A stretch of DNA of 64,000 bases, taken from contig QFQX01000022.1 of the NCBI GenBank assembly GCA_003248775.1, positions 1 to 64,000 of the forward strand, read 5' to 3'. The DNA comes from Shinella sp. (GTDB lineage: Bacteria; Pseudomonadota; Alphaproteobacteria; Rhizobiales; Rhizobiaceae). Positions 25,311 to 34,568 of the stretch are shown piece by piece. How positions within the stretch are numbered: position 1 is the first letter of the stretch; each line of letters begins with the position of its first letter. A model generated the notes under the pieces. It had not been told where the DNA came from. It worked only from the letters and a program-made list of their open reading frames with translations, and did not search any database. The position numbers and the translations under genes are program-made.

Positions 25311-26144
25311 TCAAAGACCGAACAGGAAAGCTCCGAGCGATGTCACCGCTCCCTTGCCAATTGCGGAGAACCCTACAGCAAGAAAGAAAGCTGCAAAACA
25401 GGCAAAAACAAGTCCGTCAACCCTATCCATGACACCGCCGTGCCCCGGAATAAGATGGCTCGAATCCTTCACGCCGAACCGGCGCTTGATAAATGATTCG
25501 AAAAGATCGCCGATCTGGCCCGCGACAGAGAGGATAAAAGCGATGACCGGGATCCAGAGACCGACCGACTGGAAGTAGACGAGAGCCACCGCAGTGCCAC
25601 CCAATACGCCGGCAATCGTCCCCCCGATAGCACCGGACCATGTCTTGCCGGGAGAGATTTTCGGCGCAAGCTTCGGTCCACCGATCGCCCGCCCGACGAA
25701 ATACGCCAGGATGTCCGTCCCCCATACGATGGCAAAGACAAAAAGCATCGCAGCAAAACCGACCGAATCCTCGCCGCGTATCGCGGCGAGAGAAATGGCG
25801 CTGAGTCCGGAGTAGAAAATGCCACCCACCTGCCACCAGCGCCAATGACCGGCGATTGACGGCAGGACAGCCGTCATGACCAGACCTGCGAGGAGCGGCA
25901 CGGTCATATCGGGTGAGCCGAAAAGCATGTTGGCGCCGATGGCGGCAATGGAAAACCAGCCGAAGGCGTGGCCGCGCATGCTGCTTTCGGCAAGCTGCGT
26001 CATTCTGGACCATTCGTAATAGACCAGAAGGCCTATCAGCACGGACAGCAGACGAAAGGCAAAACCGCCCAACCAAGTGGCGGTAAGGACGATTGCGGCA
26101 AGAACGATCGCCGAATAGATGCGGAGCGTTAGTTCCCGGGACAT
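25311..26144 (-). CDS. cdsA: Phosphatidate cytidylyltransferase
   Basis: Makes CDP-diacylglycerol, the branch point for all phospholipids, from phosphatidic acid and CTP. 277 residues with about seven to eight membrane segments. The C-terminal signature SFIKRRFGVKDSSHL followed by PGHGGVMDRVD is intact. It begins 8 bp after the uppS stop and ends 31 bp before rseP on the same strand. Confidence 0.96.
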   Translation of the reverse strand: MSRELTLRIYSAIVLAAIVLTATWLGGFAFRLLSVLIGLLVYYEWSRMTQLAESSMRGHAFGWFSIAAIGANMLFGSPDMTVPLLAGLVMTAVLPSIAGHWRWWQVGGIFYSGLSAISLAAIRGEDSVGFAAMLFVFAIVWGTDILAYFVGRAIGGPKLAPKISPGKTWSGAIGGTIAGVLGGTAVALVYFQSVGLWIPVIAFILSVAGQIGDLFESFIKRRFGVKDSSHLIPGHGGVMDRVDGLVFACFAAFFLAVGFSAIGKGAVTSLGAFLFGL

Positions 26145-26152
26145 CAGCGCGG

Positions 26153-26896
26153 CTACGATCCGAGCGCCACCGCCTTGTCCGAAATCCCGCCGAATCGGCG
26201 GTCCCGGGCGGCGTAACGTTCCAGGGCGGCAAAGAAGACCTCGCGGCTGAAATCCGGCCAGTATTCGGGCACGAACATCAGCTCCGAATAGGCTGCCTGC
26301 CAGAGAAGGAAGTTGGAAAGACGCTCCTCGCCGCTTGTGCGGATAATCAGATCGGGGTCCGGGATGCCAGCGGTATCGAGATGGCTATCGACCAGCGCGG
26401 ATGTCACCTCGGACGCCTTGAGGCGACCCTGTTCGACGTCGGCAGCGATCGCCGCCATGGCGCGGGCTATCTCGTCCCTCGCCCCGTAATTGAAGGCGAT
26501 CACCAGCGTCAGCGCGCTGTTGTCCTTCGTGGTCTCTTCCGCCTCAAGCAACAGGGACAGGATATCCCCCTGCAGGTTGACGCGATCACCGATGACGCGA
26601 ATGCGGACATTCTCGCGATGCAGTTCCGCCAGGTCGCGGCGAATGAACATTTTCAGGAGGCCGAAGAGATCGTTGACCTCGGCCTCCGGGCGCCGCCAGT
26701 TCTCCGAGGAGAAAGCGAACAGCGTCAGATAGGCCACCCCCGCATCCGCAGCGGCCCGTACGATCTCACGCACCGCTTCTACACCCTTGCGGTGGCCCAC
26801 CGCGCGCGGCAGGCCCCGTGCATTCGCCCAACGACCATTGCCATCCATGATGATGGCGACATGCTCGGGGGCACGGCAGTTTTCGGCTTTCGACAT
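26153..26896 (-). CDS. uppS: Undecaprenyl diphosphate synthase (cis-prenyltransferase)
   Basis: Condenses isoprene units into the C55 carrier lipid for peptidoglycan and polysaccharide export. 247 residues from ATG 26896. The active-site Asp is in IIMDGNGRWA (about 18), followed by GHRKGVE and the FAFSSENW motif. An alternative ATG at 26941, overlapping the frr stop as TGATG, would add 15 residues; the family normally starts close to the conserved HVAIIMDG, so the shorter form is preferred. Confidence 0.93.
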   Translation of the reverse strand: MSKAENCRAPEHVAIIMDGNGRWANARGLPRAVGHRKGVEAVREIVRAAADAGVAYLTLFAFSSENWRRPEAEVNDLFGLLKMFIRRDLAELHRENVRIRVIGDRVNLQGDILSLLLEAEETTKDNSALTLVIAFNYGARDEIARAMAAIAADVEQGRLKASEVTSALVDSHLDTAGIPDPDLIIRTSGEERLSNFLLWQAAYSELMFVPEYWPDFSREVFFAALERYAARDRRFGGISDKAVALGS

Positions 26897-26940
26897 TGAC
26901 GGTTCCGGTTTGAACAACTCGTACAGGGCGGCGGACCGCA

Positions 26941-27501
26941 TCAAACCTGCATGATTTCCTTTTCCTTGTCGACGAGCAAGCGGTCGACTTCGGAAATCGT
27001 ATCGTCGGTCATCTTTTGCACCTTATCGGACTGCGAACGACTGATGTCCTGCCCAATCACACCGTCCTTCTCGGCCTTTTTAAGGCCGTCCATGCCATCG
27101 CGACGAACGTGGCGAATCGCCACCTTGGCCTTTTCGGCATAGTCATGCGCAACCTTGACCAGCGATTTGCGGCGTTCCTCGTTGAGTTCCGGCAGAGGAA
27201 TACGCAGGTTCTGACCGTCGATGATCGGGTTCAGGCCAAGATTGGCTTCGCGGATGGCGCGGTCAACCGCGTTCACCATCGACTTGTCCCAGATCGAAAT
27301 ACCAAGCATGCGCGGCTCCGGCACGGTAACGTTCGCAACCTGGTTCAACGGCACACGCGAGCCGTAAGCCTCAACGGTCACCGGATCGAGAATGTTGGCC
27401 GATGCGCGCCCGGTGCGCAGCGATGCGATATCGTGCTTGAATGCGTTGATGGCGCCTTCCATACGGCGCTTGATGTCGTTTAGATCAATGCCTTCGCTCA
27501 T
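26941..27501 (-). CDS. frr: Ribosome recycling factor
   Basis: Works with EF-G to split post-termination ribosomes. 186 residues, the standard length, of a three-helix bundle with a beta domain. Recognisable stretches are SLRTGRASANILDPV near the N terminus and LPELNEERRKSLVK in the middle. It lies 52 bp downstream of pyrH and leads into uppS. Confidence 0.97.
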   Translation of the reverse strand: MSEGIDLNDIKRRMEGAINAFKHDIASLRTGRASANILDPVTVEAYGSRVPLNQVANVTVPEPRMLGISIWDKSMVNAVDRAIREANLGLNPIIDGQNLRIPLPELNEERRKSLVKVAHDYAEKAKVAIRHVRRDGMDGLKKAEKDGVIGQDISRSQSDKVQKMTDDTISEVDRLLVDKEKEIMQV

Positions 27502-27553
27502 GATGAACTCCCTTTATTCTTCGTTCGACGTTCCCGGGAAGGAAGGCCGTGTG

Positions 27554-28276
27554 TCAATGATCGGTAACGATGGTCATGAGACCGGCGCCCGAGAGGATAT
27601 CGCAGAAACCGCCTGCCTCGTGGATCGAGAAGACGATGATCGGAATTGCGTTTTCGCGCGCAAGGGCTACCGCTGCCACGTCCATGACGGCAAGTCCCTT
27701 TTCGAGAACTTCGCTGTGGGTGAGCTTGTCGAAACGGGTTGCAGACGGATCCTTCTTGGGATCGGCGGAGTAGATACCGTCCACCTGGGTACCCTTGAAG
27801 ATCGCTTCGGCGCCGATTTCCGCGGCGCGCAGCGCTGCGGCCGAATCCGTGGTGAAGAACGGATTGCCGGTACCGCCTGCGAAGATCACCACCCTACCCT
27901 GGGACAGGTGATGCAGCGCACCGCGCTGGGAGAAGCTCTCACAGATTTCCGGCATGGCGATCGCCGAGAGAACGACGGTATCGACATCAAGCTTGCGCAG
28001 CGACGTCGCAAGCGCCAGCGCGTTGATGACGGTGCCGAGCATGCCCATGTGGTCACCGGTCACGCGGTCGCCACCCTTGGAGGCAACGGCTACGCCGCGA
28101 AAAATGTTACCGCCGCCGACGACAACGCCCACCTCGACACCCATGGCACGCGCCCGGGCAATGTCGGAGGCGATACGGTCGGCTACTGCAACGTCGATAC
28201 CGAAGCCCTGGCTGCCCATCAGGGCTTCTCCGGAGGCCTTCAGAAGAACACGCTTATAGATGGGCTTGGACGACAT
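27554..28276 (-). CDS. pyrH: UMP kinase
   Basis: Phosphorylates UMP to UDP in pyrimidine nucleotide synthesis. 240 residues of the amino-acid kinase fold, starting YKRVLLKASGEALMG, with VVVGGGNIFRG and the THSEVLEKGLAVMD region of the bacterial hexameric enzyme. ATG 28276 starts the conserved part; upstream in-frame sequence is discarded. It follows tsf by 103 bp and precedes frr. Confidence 0.97.
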   Translation of the reverse strand: MSSKPIYKRVLLKASGEALMGSQGFGIDVAVADRIASDIARARAMGVEVGVVVGGGNIFRGVAVASKGGDRVTGDHMGMLGTVINALALATSLRKLDVDTVVLSAIAMPEICESFSQRGALHHLSQGRVVIFAGGTGNPFFTTDSAAALRAAEIGAEAIFKGTQVDGIYSADPKKDPSATRFDKLTHSEVLEKGLAVMDVAAVALARENAIPIIVFSIHEAGGFCDILSGAGLMTIVTDH

Positions 28277-28379
28277 GCTGGCTCCTAGGGATTGATCTGA
28301 TGCCGGATACACGAAGGGCACCGCGTTGTCACGCGATGCCCGATTTTTTCCCTAACATGGTCCACTGACCAATGGGTGA

Positions 28380-29306
28380 TCAGCCCTTGGCAGCAGCAGC
28401 GACTTCGGCAGCGAAGTCGGTCTCTTCCTTTTCGACGCCTTCACCGAGCAGCAGGCGGGCCATGCCGACAACTTCAATCGAAGCGCCAGCGAGCTTCTCA
28501 GCGTCCTTGACTGCCTGGCCGACGGTGATGTCGGGGTTGATGACGAAGGCCTGCGACAGCAGGGCAACTTCTTCGAAGAACTTGCGCATGCGGCCTTCAA
28601 CCATCTTTTCGATGATGTTGTCCGGCTTGCCGGAAGCGCGGGACTGTTCGATGAAGACGTTGCGTTCGCGTTCGGCAACGGCTGCGTCGACTTCTTCAGC
28701 ACGGATGGCGAGCGGGTTGGTCGCAGCGATGTGCATGGCAACCTGACGGCCGATCGAGGTCAGAACTTCCTTGTCGCCAACAGACTTCAGGGCAACGAGA
28801 ACGCCGAGCTTGCCGATGCCGTCGCCAGCAGCGTTGTGGACATAGGTGGCAACAACGCCATGCTCGACTTCGAGCTTGGCGGCACGACGCAGGGTCATGT
28901 TTTCGCCGATCGTGGCGATTGCGTCCTTGACCGTGTCAGCTACGGACTTGCCGGTTGCCGGGTAGGTTGCAGCCGAGATCGCATCGACGGAGCCATCGGT
29001 ATTCAGAGCAACGCTTGCAATACCGCGGACGAGGTCCTGGAAGGCATCGTTACGGGCAACGAAGTCGGTTTCGGAGTTGAGTTCGATGGCGACAGCCTTG
29101 TGGCCGGCGCTAGCGATGCCGACGAGGCCTTCAGCGGCGGTGCGGCCCGACTTCTTGTCGGCCTTGGCGATACCCTTGGCGCGCAGCCAGTCGATTGCGG
29201 CTTCGATGTCACCGTTGGTCTCGGTCAGAGCCTTCTTGCAATCCATCATGCCTGCGCCAGACTTTTCGCGCAGTTCCTTCACCAGTGCAGCAGTGATTTC
29301 AGCCAT
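28380..29306 (-). CDS. tsf: Elongation factor Ts
   Basis: Guanine nucleotide exchange factor for EF-Tu. 308 residues: N-terminal UBA-like domain (AALVKELREKSGAGMMDCKKAL), the SETDFVARND core motif that contacts EF-Tu, and two dimerisation subdomains. It is encoded downstream of rpsB, the conserved bacterial pair, but with a terminator-like hairpin in the 247-bp gap. Confidence 0.97.
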   Translation of the reverse strand: MAEITAALVKELREKSGAGMMDCKKALTETNGDIEAAIDWLRAKGIAKADKKSGRTAAEGLVGIASAGHKAVAIELNSETDFVARNDAFQDLVRGIASVALNTDGSVDAISAATYPATGKSVADTVKDAIATIGENMTLRRAAKLEVEHGVVATYVHNAAGDGIGKLGVLVALKSVGDKEVLTSIGRQVAMHIAATNPLAIRAEEVDAAVAERERNVFIEQSRASGKPDNIIEKMVEGRMRKFFEEVALLSQAFVINPDITVGQAVKDAEKLAGASIEVVGMARLLLGEGVEKEETDFAAEVAAAAKG

Positions 29307-29465
29307 TGTTTGCCTCTTATCGTTTCACGCGACGCCGTGCGAAAATGCCATCGGCGCCTGTTTTGGGCACGAGTTGTACCCGGAAGTGTGACATCGTGAT
29401 GAAGCCGAAACATCACGTCGAATTCGCCTCGGCTGGAGATCTGTTCCCGCGGCCGGGCCGGCCTT

Positions 29466-29510
29466 TAAAAACGAAACCGGCCGCCAACCCGATTGGCTGA
29501 GTGGCGGCCG
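29466..29510 (-). terminator. Terminator or attenuator between rpsB and tsf
   Basis: On the minus strand, CGGCCGCCA (29510-29502) pairs with TGGCGGCCG (29486-29478) around a 15-base loop, followed by GTTTCGTTTTT. It probably reduces read-through from rpsB into tsf, a known control point in this operon in other bacteria. Confidence 0.7.
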
Positions 29511-29553
29511 ATTGCAACTATACTGCGATGGCGGGAGAACCCGCCATTTCGAA

Positions 29554-30321
29554 TCAGGCGCCTGCTTCGTCTTCGAGAGCGGGCTCGACCGGAACTTCAG
29601 CGGAAGCGCCGATGTCACGGCCAGCAGCACCCTGCTGACGAGCGATGCCGTCGATGGCAGCGCGGGCAATCAGGTCGCAATACAGCGAGATGGCACGCGA
29701 AGCGTCGTCGTTACCCGGGATCGGGTAGTCGATCAGGTCCGGATCGCAGTTCGAGTCGATGATAGCAACGACCGGGATGCCGAGACGCTTGGCTTCGTCG
29801 ATCGCAATCTTTTCCTTGTTGGTGTCGATGATGAACATCAGGTCCGGCGTGCCGCCCATGTCCTTGATACCACCGAGGGCCTTGTCGAGCTTTTCGCGCT
29901 CGCGCTCAAGGTTCAGACGCTCTTTCTTGTTGTAGCCGGACTGCTCCGAAGACAGGATCTCGTCGAGCTTGCGCAGACGCTGGATCGAGTTGGAAATGGT
30001 CTTCCAGTTGGTCATCATGCCGCCGAGCCAGCGGGAGTTGACGTAGTACTGGGCCGAACGCTTGGCAGAATCAGCGATCAGCTCGGAAGCCTGACGCTTG
30101 GTGCCAACGAACAGGACGCGGCCGCCACGAGCGACAGTGTCGGACACGACCTGAAGGGCGCGCGACAGCATCGGAACGGTCTGAGCCAGGTCGATGATGT
30201 GGATGTTGTTACGATCGCCGAAGATGTACGGCTTCATCTTCGGGTTCCAGCGGTGCGTCTGGTGACCGAAGTGAACGCCAGCTTCCAGAAGCTGACGCAT
30301 GCTAAAATCAGGCAATGCCAT
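29554..30321 (-). CDS. rpsB: 30S ribosomal protein S2
   Basis: Small-subunit ribosomal protein. 255 residues from ATG 30321, which has GGAGAAAAGG just upstream and begins MALPDFSMRQLLEAGVHFGH. The IFGDRNNIHIIDL, GTKRQA and IPVVAIIDSNCDPD stretches are characteristic. The frame is open a further 64 codons upstream, but that part has no S2 similarity. The C terminus carries an acidic Ala/Glu tail, as in other alphaproteobacteria. Confidence 0.97.
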   Translation of the reverse strand: MALPDFSMRQLLEAGVHFGHQTHRWNPKMKPYIFGDRNNIHIIDLAQTVPMLSRALQVVSDTVARGGRVLFVGTKRQASELIADSAKRSAQYYVNSRWLGGMMTNWKTISNSIQRLRKLDEILSSEQSGYNKKERLNLEREREKLDKALGGIKDMGGTPDLMFIIDTNKEKIAIDEAKRLGIPVVAIIDSNCDPDLIDYPIPGNDDASRAISLYCDLIARAAIDGIARQQGAAGRDIGASAEVPVEPALEDEAGA

Positions 30322-30517
30322 GCCTTTTCTCCTTTTCCGGTTTAACCCCCGCGAAACAAACAGCGCCTCTTTTCGACGCCACCGGCGGAAACGGCCGGAT
30401 TTCTCCCGGTCGATCCCAAGCTTCGCGTGTGGAATGCTGCTGCCCTTATAGGGCTTGCCCTTGGAAATCAAGAGGATTGCGCGACAAAATCGAGGAAACA
30501 ACTCCCCTGCCACAATC

Positions 30518-31348
30518 TCAGCGAGGCTTGCAGTCTCCCGAGCCCAGCACTTCGAGATTGGTCAGCTTGCCGCTCAGGACGAAATCGCCGTAGTCCAGCG
30601 TCAGATCCTGAGTGATGCCGTTTTCATAGAGCTTGAAGGACTGGGTGTAGATCGGCAGCACGTCGCCAACCGCCTTTTCATCGTAATAAGCGATGGAGAC
30701 AGGCCAATAAGCGGTTCCGGCAAGCGCCTCAGATGCTTTGTCCTTCAATTCTGCCTTAACGGGCTTTCGCTCCGGACCGACGATGGTGGTGGTCAGATAG
30801 CTTTTATCCCCGTCTTCCGAACCATCGAAGATCCGGGCTTCGAAGAAAGTGCGGCCCTTGCGGGCATTATCGATGACTTCGAGCATGTGTTCGGCCGGAA
30901 AACGGCTGTCCGCCAGCTCGACCGCCCGTTTTGCGGGTTCGGAGAGCTCAATCTTCACCTTGCCGTTCTCGTCGGCCGCCGCGCCGCTCACATCCTTGTC
31001 GAGCTGATCGTCGGTGAAAGACTTGGTCTCGAAGCGGAACTTGCCCTTGACCAGATCCTCAAAGGTAAAGCTCTGCTGATCGGTGACGCGAACCTGCTCG
31101 CCGGTGTCGATGCGGGTCACGAAGCGGAAGTTCGTTGTGTAGCCCGCGCATTCCGATCCGCTGAACTCGTAGACCATGCGGCCGCGCATACCCTCGATGC
31201 CGGAGCGGTCGGACGCCTGCTTCAACTCGATATCGTAGACCGCACGGTGCGGCACCAGACCGCCCGCGACCGCAGCATTCGCCGAGACACCCGTCATGCT
31301 GAGCGCTCCGAAGGCAGCCAGCACAACGGCAAATGACGAACGAAACAT
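30518..31348 (-). CDS. eipB: EipB-family cell envelope protein (DUF1849)
   Basis: 276 residues with a signal peptide (to about 25, VSANAAVAGG), so periplasmic. It matches the DUF1849/EipB family, which in Brucella forms a beta-spiral and is needed for envelope integrity. The two family Cys that form the disulfide closing the spiral are visible: C67 in SGSECAGYTTNF and C273 in the C-terminal GSGDCKPR. It lies about 200 bp upstream of rpsB on the same strand and is divergent from ridA. The family call is recognition from motifs and size. Confidence 0.85.
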   Translation of the reverse strand: MFRSSFAVVLAAFGALSMTGVSANAAVAGGLVPHRAVYDIELKQASDRSGIEGMRGRMVYEFSGSECAGYTTNFRFVTRIDTGEQVRVTDQQSFTFEDLVKGKFRFETKSFTDDQLDKDVSGAAADENGKVKIELSEPAKRAVELADSRFPAEHMLEVIDNARKGRTFFEARIFDGSEDGDKSYLTTTIVGPERKPVKAELKDKASEALAGTAYWPVSIAYYDEKAVGDVLPIYTQSFKLYENGITQDLTLDYGDFVLSGKLTNLEVLGSGDCKPR

Positions 31349-31466
31349 CGATATCCTCCTGTTGGACTCTTTCGCGATGTTATAAGAACAGATCCGGCAA
31401 AAGCGAGACCTGCTTTGGTCACCACAGGATTCTTTTTCAACTTACCAACAGATCCGGGAAACACAC

Positions 31467-31937
31467 ATGTCCGATAGCATCGACGGTCGCCTGGCAGCCA
31501 TGGGCATTCAGCTGCCGGAAGCAGCCGCCCCAGCCGCCAATTATGTACCCTACGTCATCAGCGGCAACCTTCTTTATCTCTCCGGCCAGCTGCCGATTGA
31601 GGGCGGAAAAGTGGCGGTCACCGGCCTCGTCGGCTCCGATGTCGCGCTTGCCGATGCGCAGCGGGCTGCCGAGCTCTGCGCCATCAACATTCTGGCCCAG
31701 GCCAAGTCGGCCCTTGGCGGTGACCTCTCCCGGATCGTTCGCGTGATCAAGCTCAACGGCTTTGTCGCTTCGGCTCCGGGCTTTGTCGAGCAGCACCTCG
31801 TCATCAACGGCGCCTCCAACCTAATCGCCAACGTTCTTGGCGAGGCCGGCAAGCATGCCCGCGCCGCCGTTGGCATGGCAGCACTGCCGCTCAATGCCGC
31901 CGTCGAGATCGATGCGATCCTGGAGATCAAGGCGTGA
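31467..31937 (+). CDS. RidA/YjgF family protein
   Basis: 156 residues of the RidA fold, longer than the 130-residue deaminase type and closest to the YjgH/TdcF-like subgroup. RidA proteins hydrolyse reactive enamine/imine intermediates. The Arg that binds the substrate carboxylate in RidA appears conserved in the KHARAAVGMAALPLN stretch (about 131). Its stop overlaps the start of the next gene as GTGA, so the two are translationally coupled. Substrate not predictable. Confidence 0.88.
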   Translation: MSDSIDGRLAAMGIQLPEAAAPAANYVPYVISGNLLYLSGQLPIEGGKVAVTGLVGSDVALADAQRAAELCAINILAQAKSALGGDLSRIVRVIKLNGFVASAPGFVEQHLVINGASNLIANVLGEAGKHARAAVGMAALPLNAAVEIDAILEIKA

Positions 31938-32668
31938 CATCCGCAGACTGGATCAAGGAACGTCCGGTCGCCCATCGCGGCTATCACGACATGAACCAAC
32001 AGGTCTGGGAGAATACGCTTTCGGCCTTTTCCCGGGCGGTTGATGCCGGCTTCGCCATCGAATGCGACATCCAGCTTTCGTCCGACAGCGTGCCGATGGT
32101 CTTTCACGATCACGACCTGCAGCGTCTCTGCGGCCTGAAGGGCGAAGTGCGCGAACGCACCGCCGGCGAATTGGGCATGCTTGCGATCGGCGGCACCGCC
32201 GATCGCATTCCGACGCTCAGGCAGATGCTCGCCCTCGTCAAGGGACGCGTACCGCTGGTCATCGAACTCAAGGGCATCAACGCCGAAGAAGATGATGGCC
32301 TGGCGGAATCCGTGCTCGAAGTTCTGGAAGGCTATGAAGGCAAGGTCGCGCTGATGAGCTTCGACCACTGGCTGCTGAAGGAACTCAAGTCCCTCGAATG
32401 CCCCTACCCGGTTGGTCTTACGGCCGAAGGCGCGGATCCGGAACAGTTCTTCGTCCACGACGAAGCCATGCAGCTCGGACTGGATTTCGTCTCCTACTGC
32501 GCGCCGCATCTGCCGAACAGTTTTGTCACGGCACTCAGAGAAAAGGGCATTCCGGTCATCACATGGACGGTCAGGGATGAAATCATGCGCGAGCATACCT
32601 ATAAGTATGCTGATCAGATGACCTTCGAAGGTTTCGATCCGCGCGAGACGCTGGTCGCAACCGCCTGA
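31934..32668 (+). CDS. Glycerophosphodiester phosphodiesterase family protein
   Basis: 244 residues, GTG start overlapping the ridA stop by 4 bases. The GDPD core is clear: HRGYHDM near residue 14, ENTLSAF with the metal-binding Glu, ECDIQLSSDSVPMVFHDHDL with Glu, Asp and the second catalytic His, and a C-terminal WTVRD. It would cleave glycerophosphodiesters to glycerol-3-phosphate and an alcohol. There is no signal peptide, so it is cytosolic. Similar length to UgpQ, but not beside a ugp operon. Confidence 0.9.
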   Translation: MTSADWIKERPVAHRGYHDMNQQVWENTLSAFSRAVDAGFAIECDIQLSSDSVPMVFHDHDLQRLCGLKGEVRERTAGELGMLAIGGTADRIPTLRQMLALVKGRVPLVIELKGINAEEDDGLAESVLEVLEGYEGKVALMSFDHWLLKELKSLECPYPVGLTAEGADPEQFFVHDEAMQLGLDFVSYCAPHLPNSFVTALREKGIPVITWTVRDEIMREHTYKYADQMTFEGFDPRETLVATA

Positions 32669-32678
32669 CGGGAGACCC

Positions 32679-33851
32679 ATGACAGGAGAGCTGACGATCC
32701 GGATCGAAAGATCCTTTAGTGCGATCACACCGGAACGCTGGGCAGAGCTCTCCGGCGCCCGGCGTGGATTGAAGGATTATAACCCTTTCAACTCCCATGC
32801 CTTCCTGTCGGCAATGGAGGAATCGGGCTCGGCTACGGCCGAGACCGGCTGGCTCGGCCATCACCTTCTCCTCGAAAACGGCGACGGCGCGCTTATCGGC
32901 GCCGTCCCCTGCTACCTCAAGAGTCACAGCCGGGGCGAATATGTCTTCGACCACGGCTGGGCTGACGCCTTCGAGCGCGCCGGCGGCCGCTATTATCCGA
33001 AAATTCAAAGCGCCATTCCCTTCACACCCGCAACAGGGCCGCGCCTGATGGCGGCCATCGGGCAGGATGACAGCGCTATCCAGGAAGTTCTGGCCGGCGG
33101 ATTGCGTCAGGTCGCGGACCAGCTCGGCGTTTCCTCGGTGCACGCGACTTTCGTGCCGGAGAATGAGATGCAAGCCTTCGAAGCACAGGGATTCCTGCAT
33201 CGCACCGACCAGCAGTTCCATTTCATCAATGAGGGCTACACCAACCATGAGGCGTTTCTGGAAACGCTCGCCTCCCGCAAACGCAAGGCGCTGAAAAAGG
33301 AACGTCGTGCCGCACTTGAGAACGGTATCACCATAGACTGGTTGACCGGATCGGACCTCACCGAGGACATCTGGGACCAGTTCTTCGCCTTCTACATGGA
33401 TACCGGCAGCCGCAAGTGGGGCAAGCCTTACCTGACCCGCATGTTCTATTCGCTGATCGGCGAACGGATGGCGGAGGATATCCTGCTGGTCATGGCAAGG
33501 CGCAACGGCAAGTATATTGCAGGCGCCATCAATTTCATCGGTGCGGATACGCTCTTTGGCCGTCATTGGGGCTGCGTCGAGGATCACCCCTTCCTGCATT
33601 TCGAGGTCTGCTACCATCAGGCAATCGATTTCGCTCTCGCCAAAGGCCTGAAGAAGGTCGAGGCCGGGGCGCAGGGCGAGCACAAGCTCGCGCGCGGCTA
33701 TCAGCCGGTGACCACCCATTCCGCGCATTACATCGCACATCCCGGCCTGAGGAAGGCGGTATCCGACTATCTGGAACACGAGCGGCGGGAGGTCGAGCAG
33801 ATCGGTGACTATCTCGACGAGCACACGCCCTTCCGCAAGGGCGAGCGGTAG
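32679..33851 (+). CDS. FemAB/GNAT-like N-acyltransferase (DUF482, peptidogalycan family)
   Basis: 390 residues with a DUF482-type double acyltransferase fold. Typical stretches are YNPFNSHAFLSAMEESGSAT, the HATF region and GRHWGCVEDHPFLHFEVCYY-like positions near 285. Related proteins in Gram-positives add amino acids to cell-wall precursors; in proteobacteria the function is unknown. It starts 10 bp after the GDPD gene, so it is in one operon with ridA and GDPD. No membrane segment. Confidence 0.85.
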   Translation: MTGELTIRIERSFSAITPERWAELSGARRGLKDYNPFNSHAFLSAMEESGSATAETGWLGHHLLLENGDGALIGAVPCYLKSHSRGEYVFDHGWADAFERAGGRYYPKIQSAIPFTPATGPRLMAAIGQDDSAIQEVLAGGLRQVADQLGVSSVHATFVPENEMQAFEAQGFLHRTDQQFHFINEGYTNHEAFLETLASRKRKALKKERRAALENGITIDWLTGSDLTEDIWDQFFAFYMDTGSRKWGKPYLTRMFYSLIGERMAEDILLVMARRNGKYIAGAINFIGADTLFGRHWGCVEDHPFLHFEVCYHQAIDFALAKGLKKVEAGAQGEHKLARGYQPVTTHSAHYIAHPGLRKAVSDYLEHERREVEQIGDYLDEHTPFRKGER

Positions 33852-33911
33852 CAGCGCGAAGACGACTGATCGACCAAAGGCATCCTTGATCCCGAGCGGG
33901 TGATCGCATTA

Positions 33912-34013
33912 GAGCATAATCCGACCGGAGTGAAACGAGGATCGATAAGATTATGCTTAAAAAAGAAAATTCTAGAGCGCCAATCTGATTCATTCAGATC
34001 GAAACGCGCTCTA
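33912..34013. repeat. Composite palindromic intergenic repeat (rhizobial type)
   Basis: Two adjacent palindromes. The first has AGCATAATC (33913-33921) and GATTATGCT (33949-33957). The second has TAGAGCGC (33973-33980) and GCGCTCTA (34006-34013) with inner ATCTGA (33983-33988) and TCAGAT (33994-33999). Both motifs resemble short mosaic repeats that recur between genes in Rhizobium, Sinorhizobium and Brucella. It ends 27 bp before the HIT gene. Confidence 0.75.
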
Positions 34014-34040
34014 AGTGGCGCCGACAACGAGGAGATACCC

Positions 34041-34466
34041 ATGAGCAGCCCGGCCTACGATCCGAACAACATCTTCGCCAAGATCCTGAAAGGGGAGATC
34101 CCCTCCGTAAAGCTCTATGAGGATGACGACACGCTCGCCTTCATGGATGTGATGCCACAGGCAACCGGGCACCTGCTGGTCATTCCCAAGGTCGGTTCGC
34201 GCAATATCCTCGATGCCGATCCCGCCGTCCTCGCCAAGCTCATCCCGGTCGTGCAGAAACTCGCGGTCGCCGCCAAGGAAGCTTTTGAAGCCGATGGGGT
34301 GTTCGTCGCCCAGTTCAACGAACCGGCAGCCGGGCAGACCGTCTATCACCTGCACTTCCATGTCATTCCGCGCCACGAGGGCGTGCCGCTCAAGCCGCAT
34401 TCCGGCAAGATGGAAGACATCGAAGTGCTGAAGGCCAATGCGGAGAAGATCAAGGCCGCACTTTGA
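34041..34466 (+). CDS. HIT family hydrolase (HINT-like)
   Basis: 141 residues of the histidine triad family, which hydrolyses AMP-lysine, adenosine phosphoramidates or acyl-adenylates. The triad HLHFH lies at 103-107 with an outer His in IPRH. The N-terminal NIFAKILKGEIPS is typical of HinT. AGGAG just upstream of ATG 34041 supports the start; the frame is open upstream into the repeat element but should not be used. Confidence 0.93.
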   Translation: MSSPAYDPNNIFAKILKGEIPSVKLYEDDDTLAFMDVMPQATGHLLVIPKVGSRNILDADPAVLAKLIPVVQKLAVAAKEAFEADGVFVAQFNEPAAGQTVYHLHFHVIPRHEGVPLKPHSGKMEDIEVLKANAEKIKAAL

Positions 34467-34568
34467 TTTTCCGCCTCAGCGTCGCGCGTCGGCAGGAACC
34501 TTCTGCGAGGCGCGCGGCTCCAGAACTTGCAAGGCTATTGCCGCCACACGGACGGAAGGAAAACCGGG

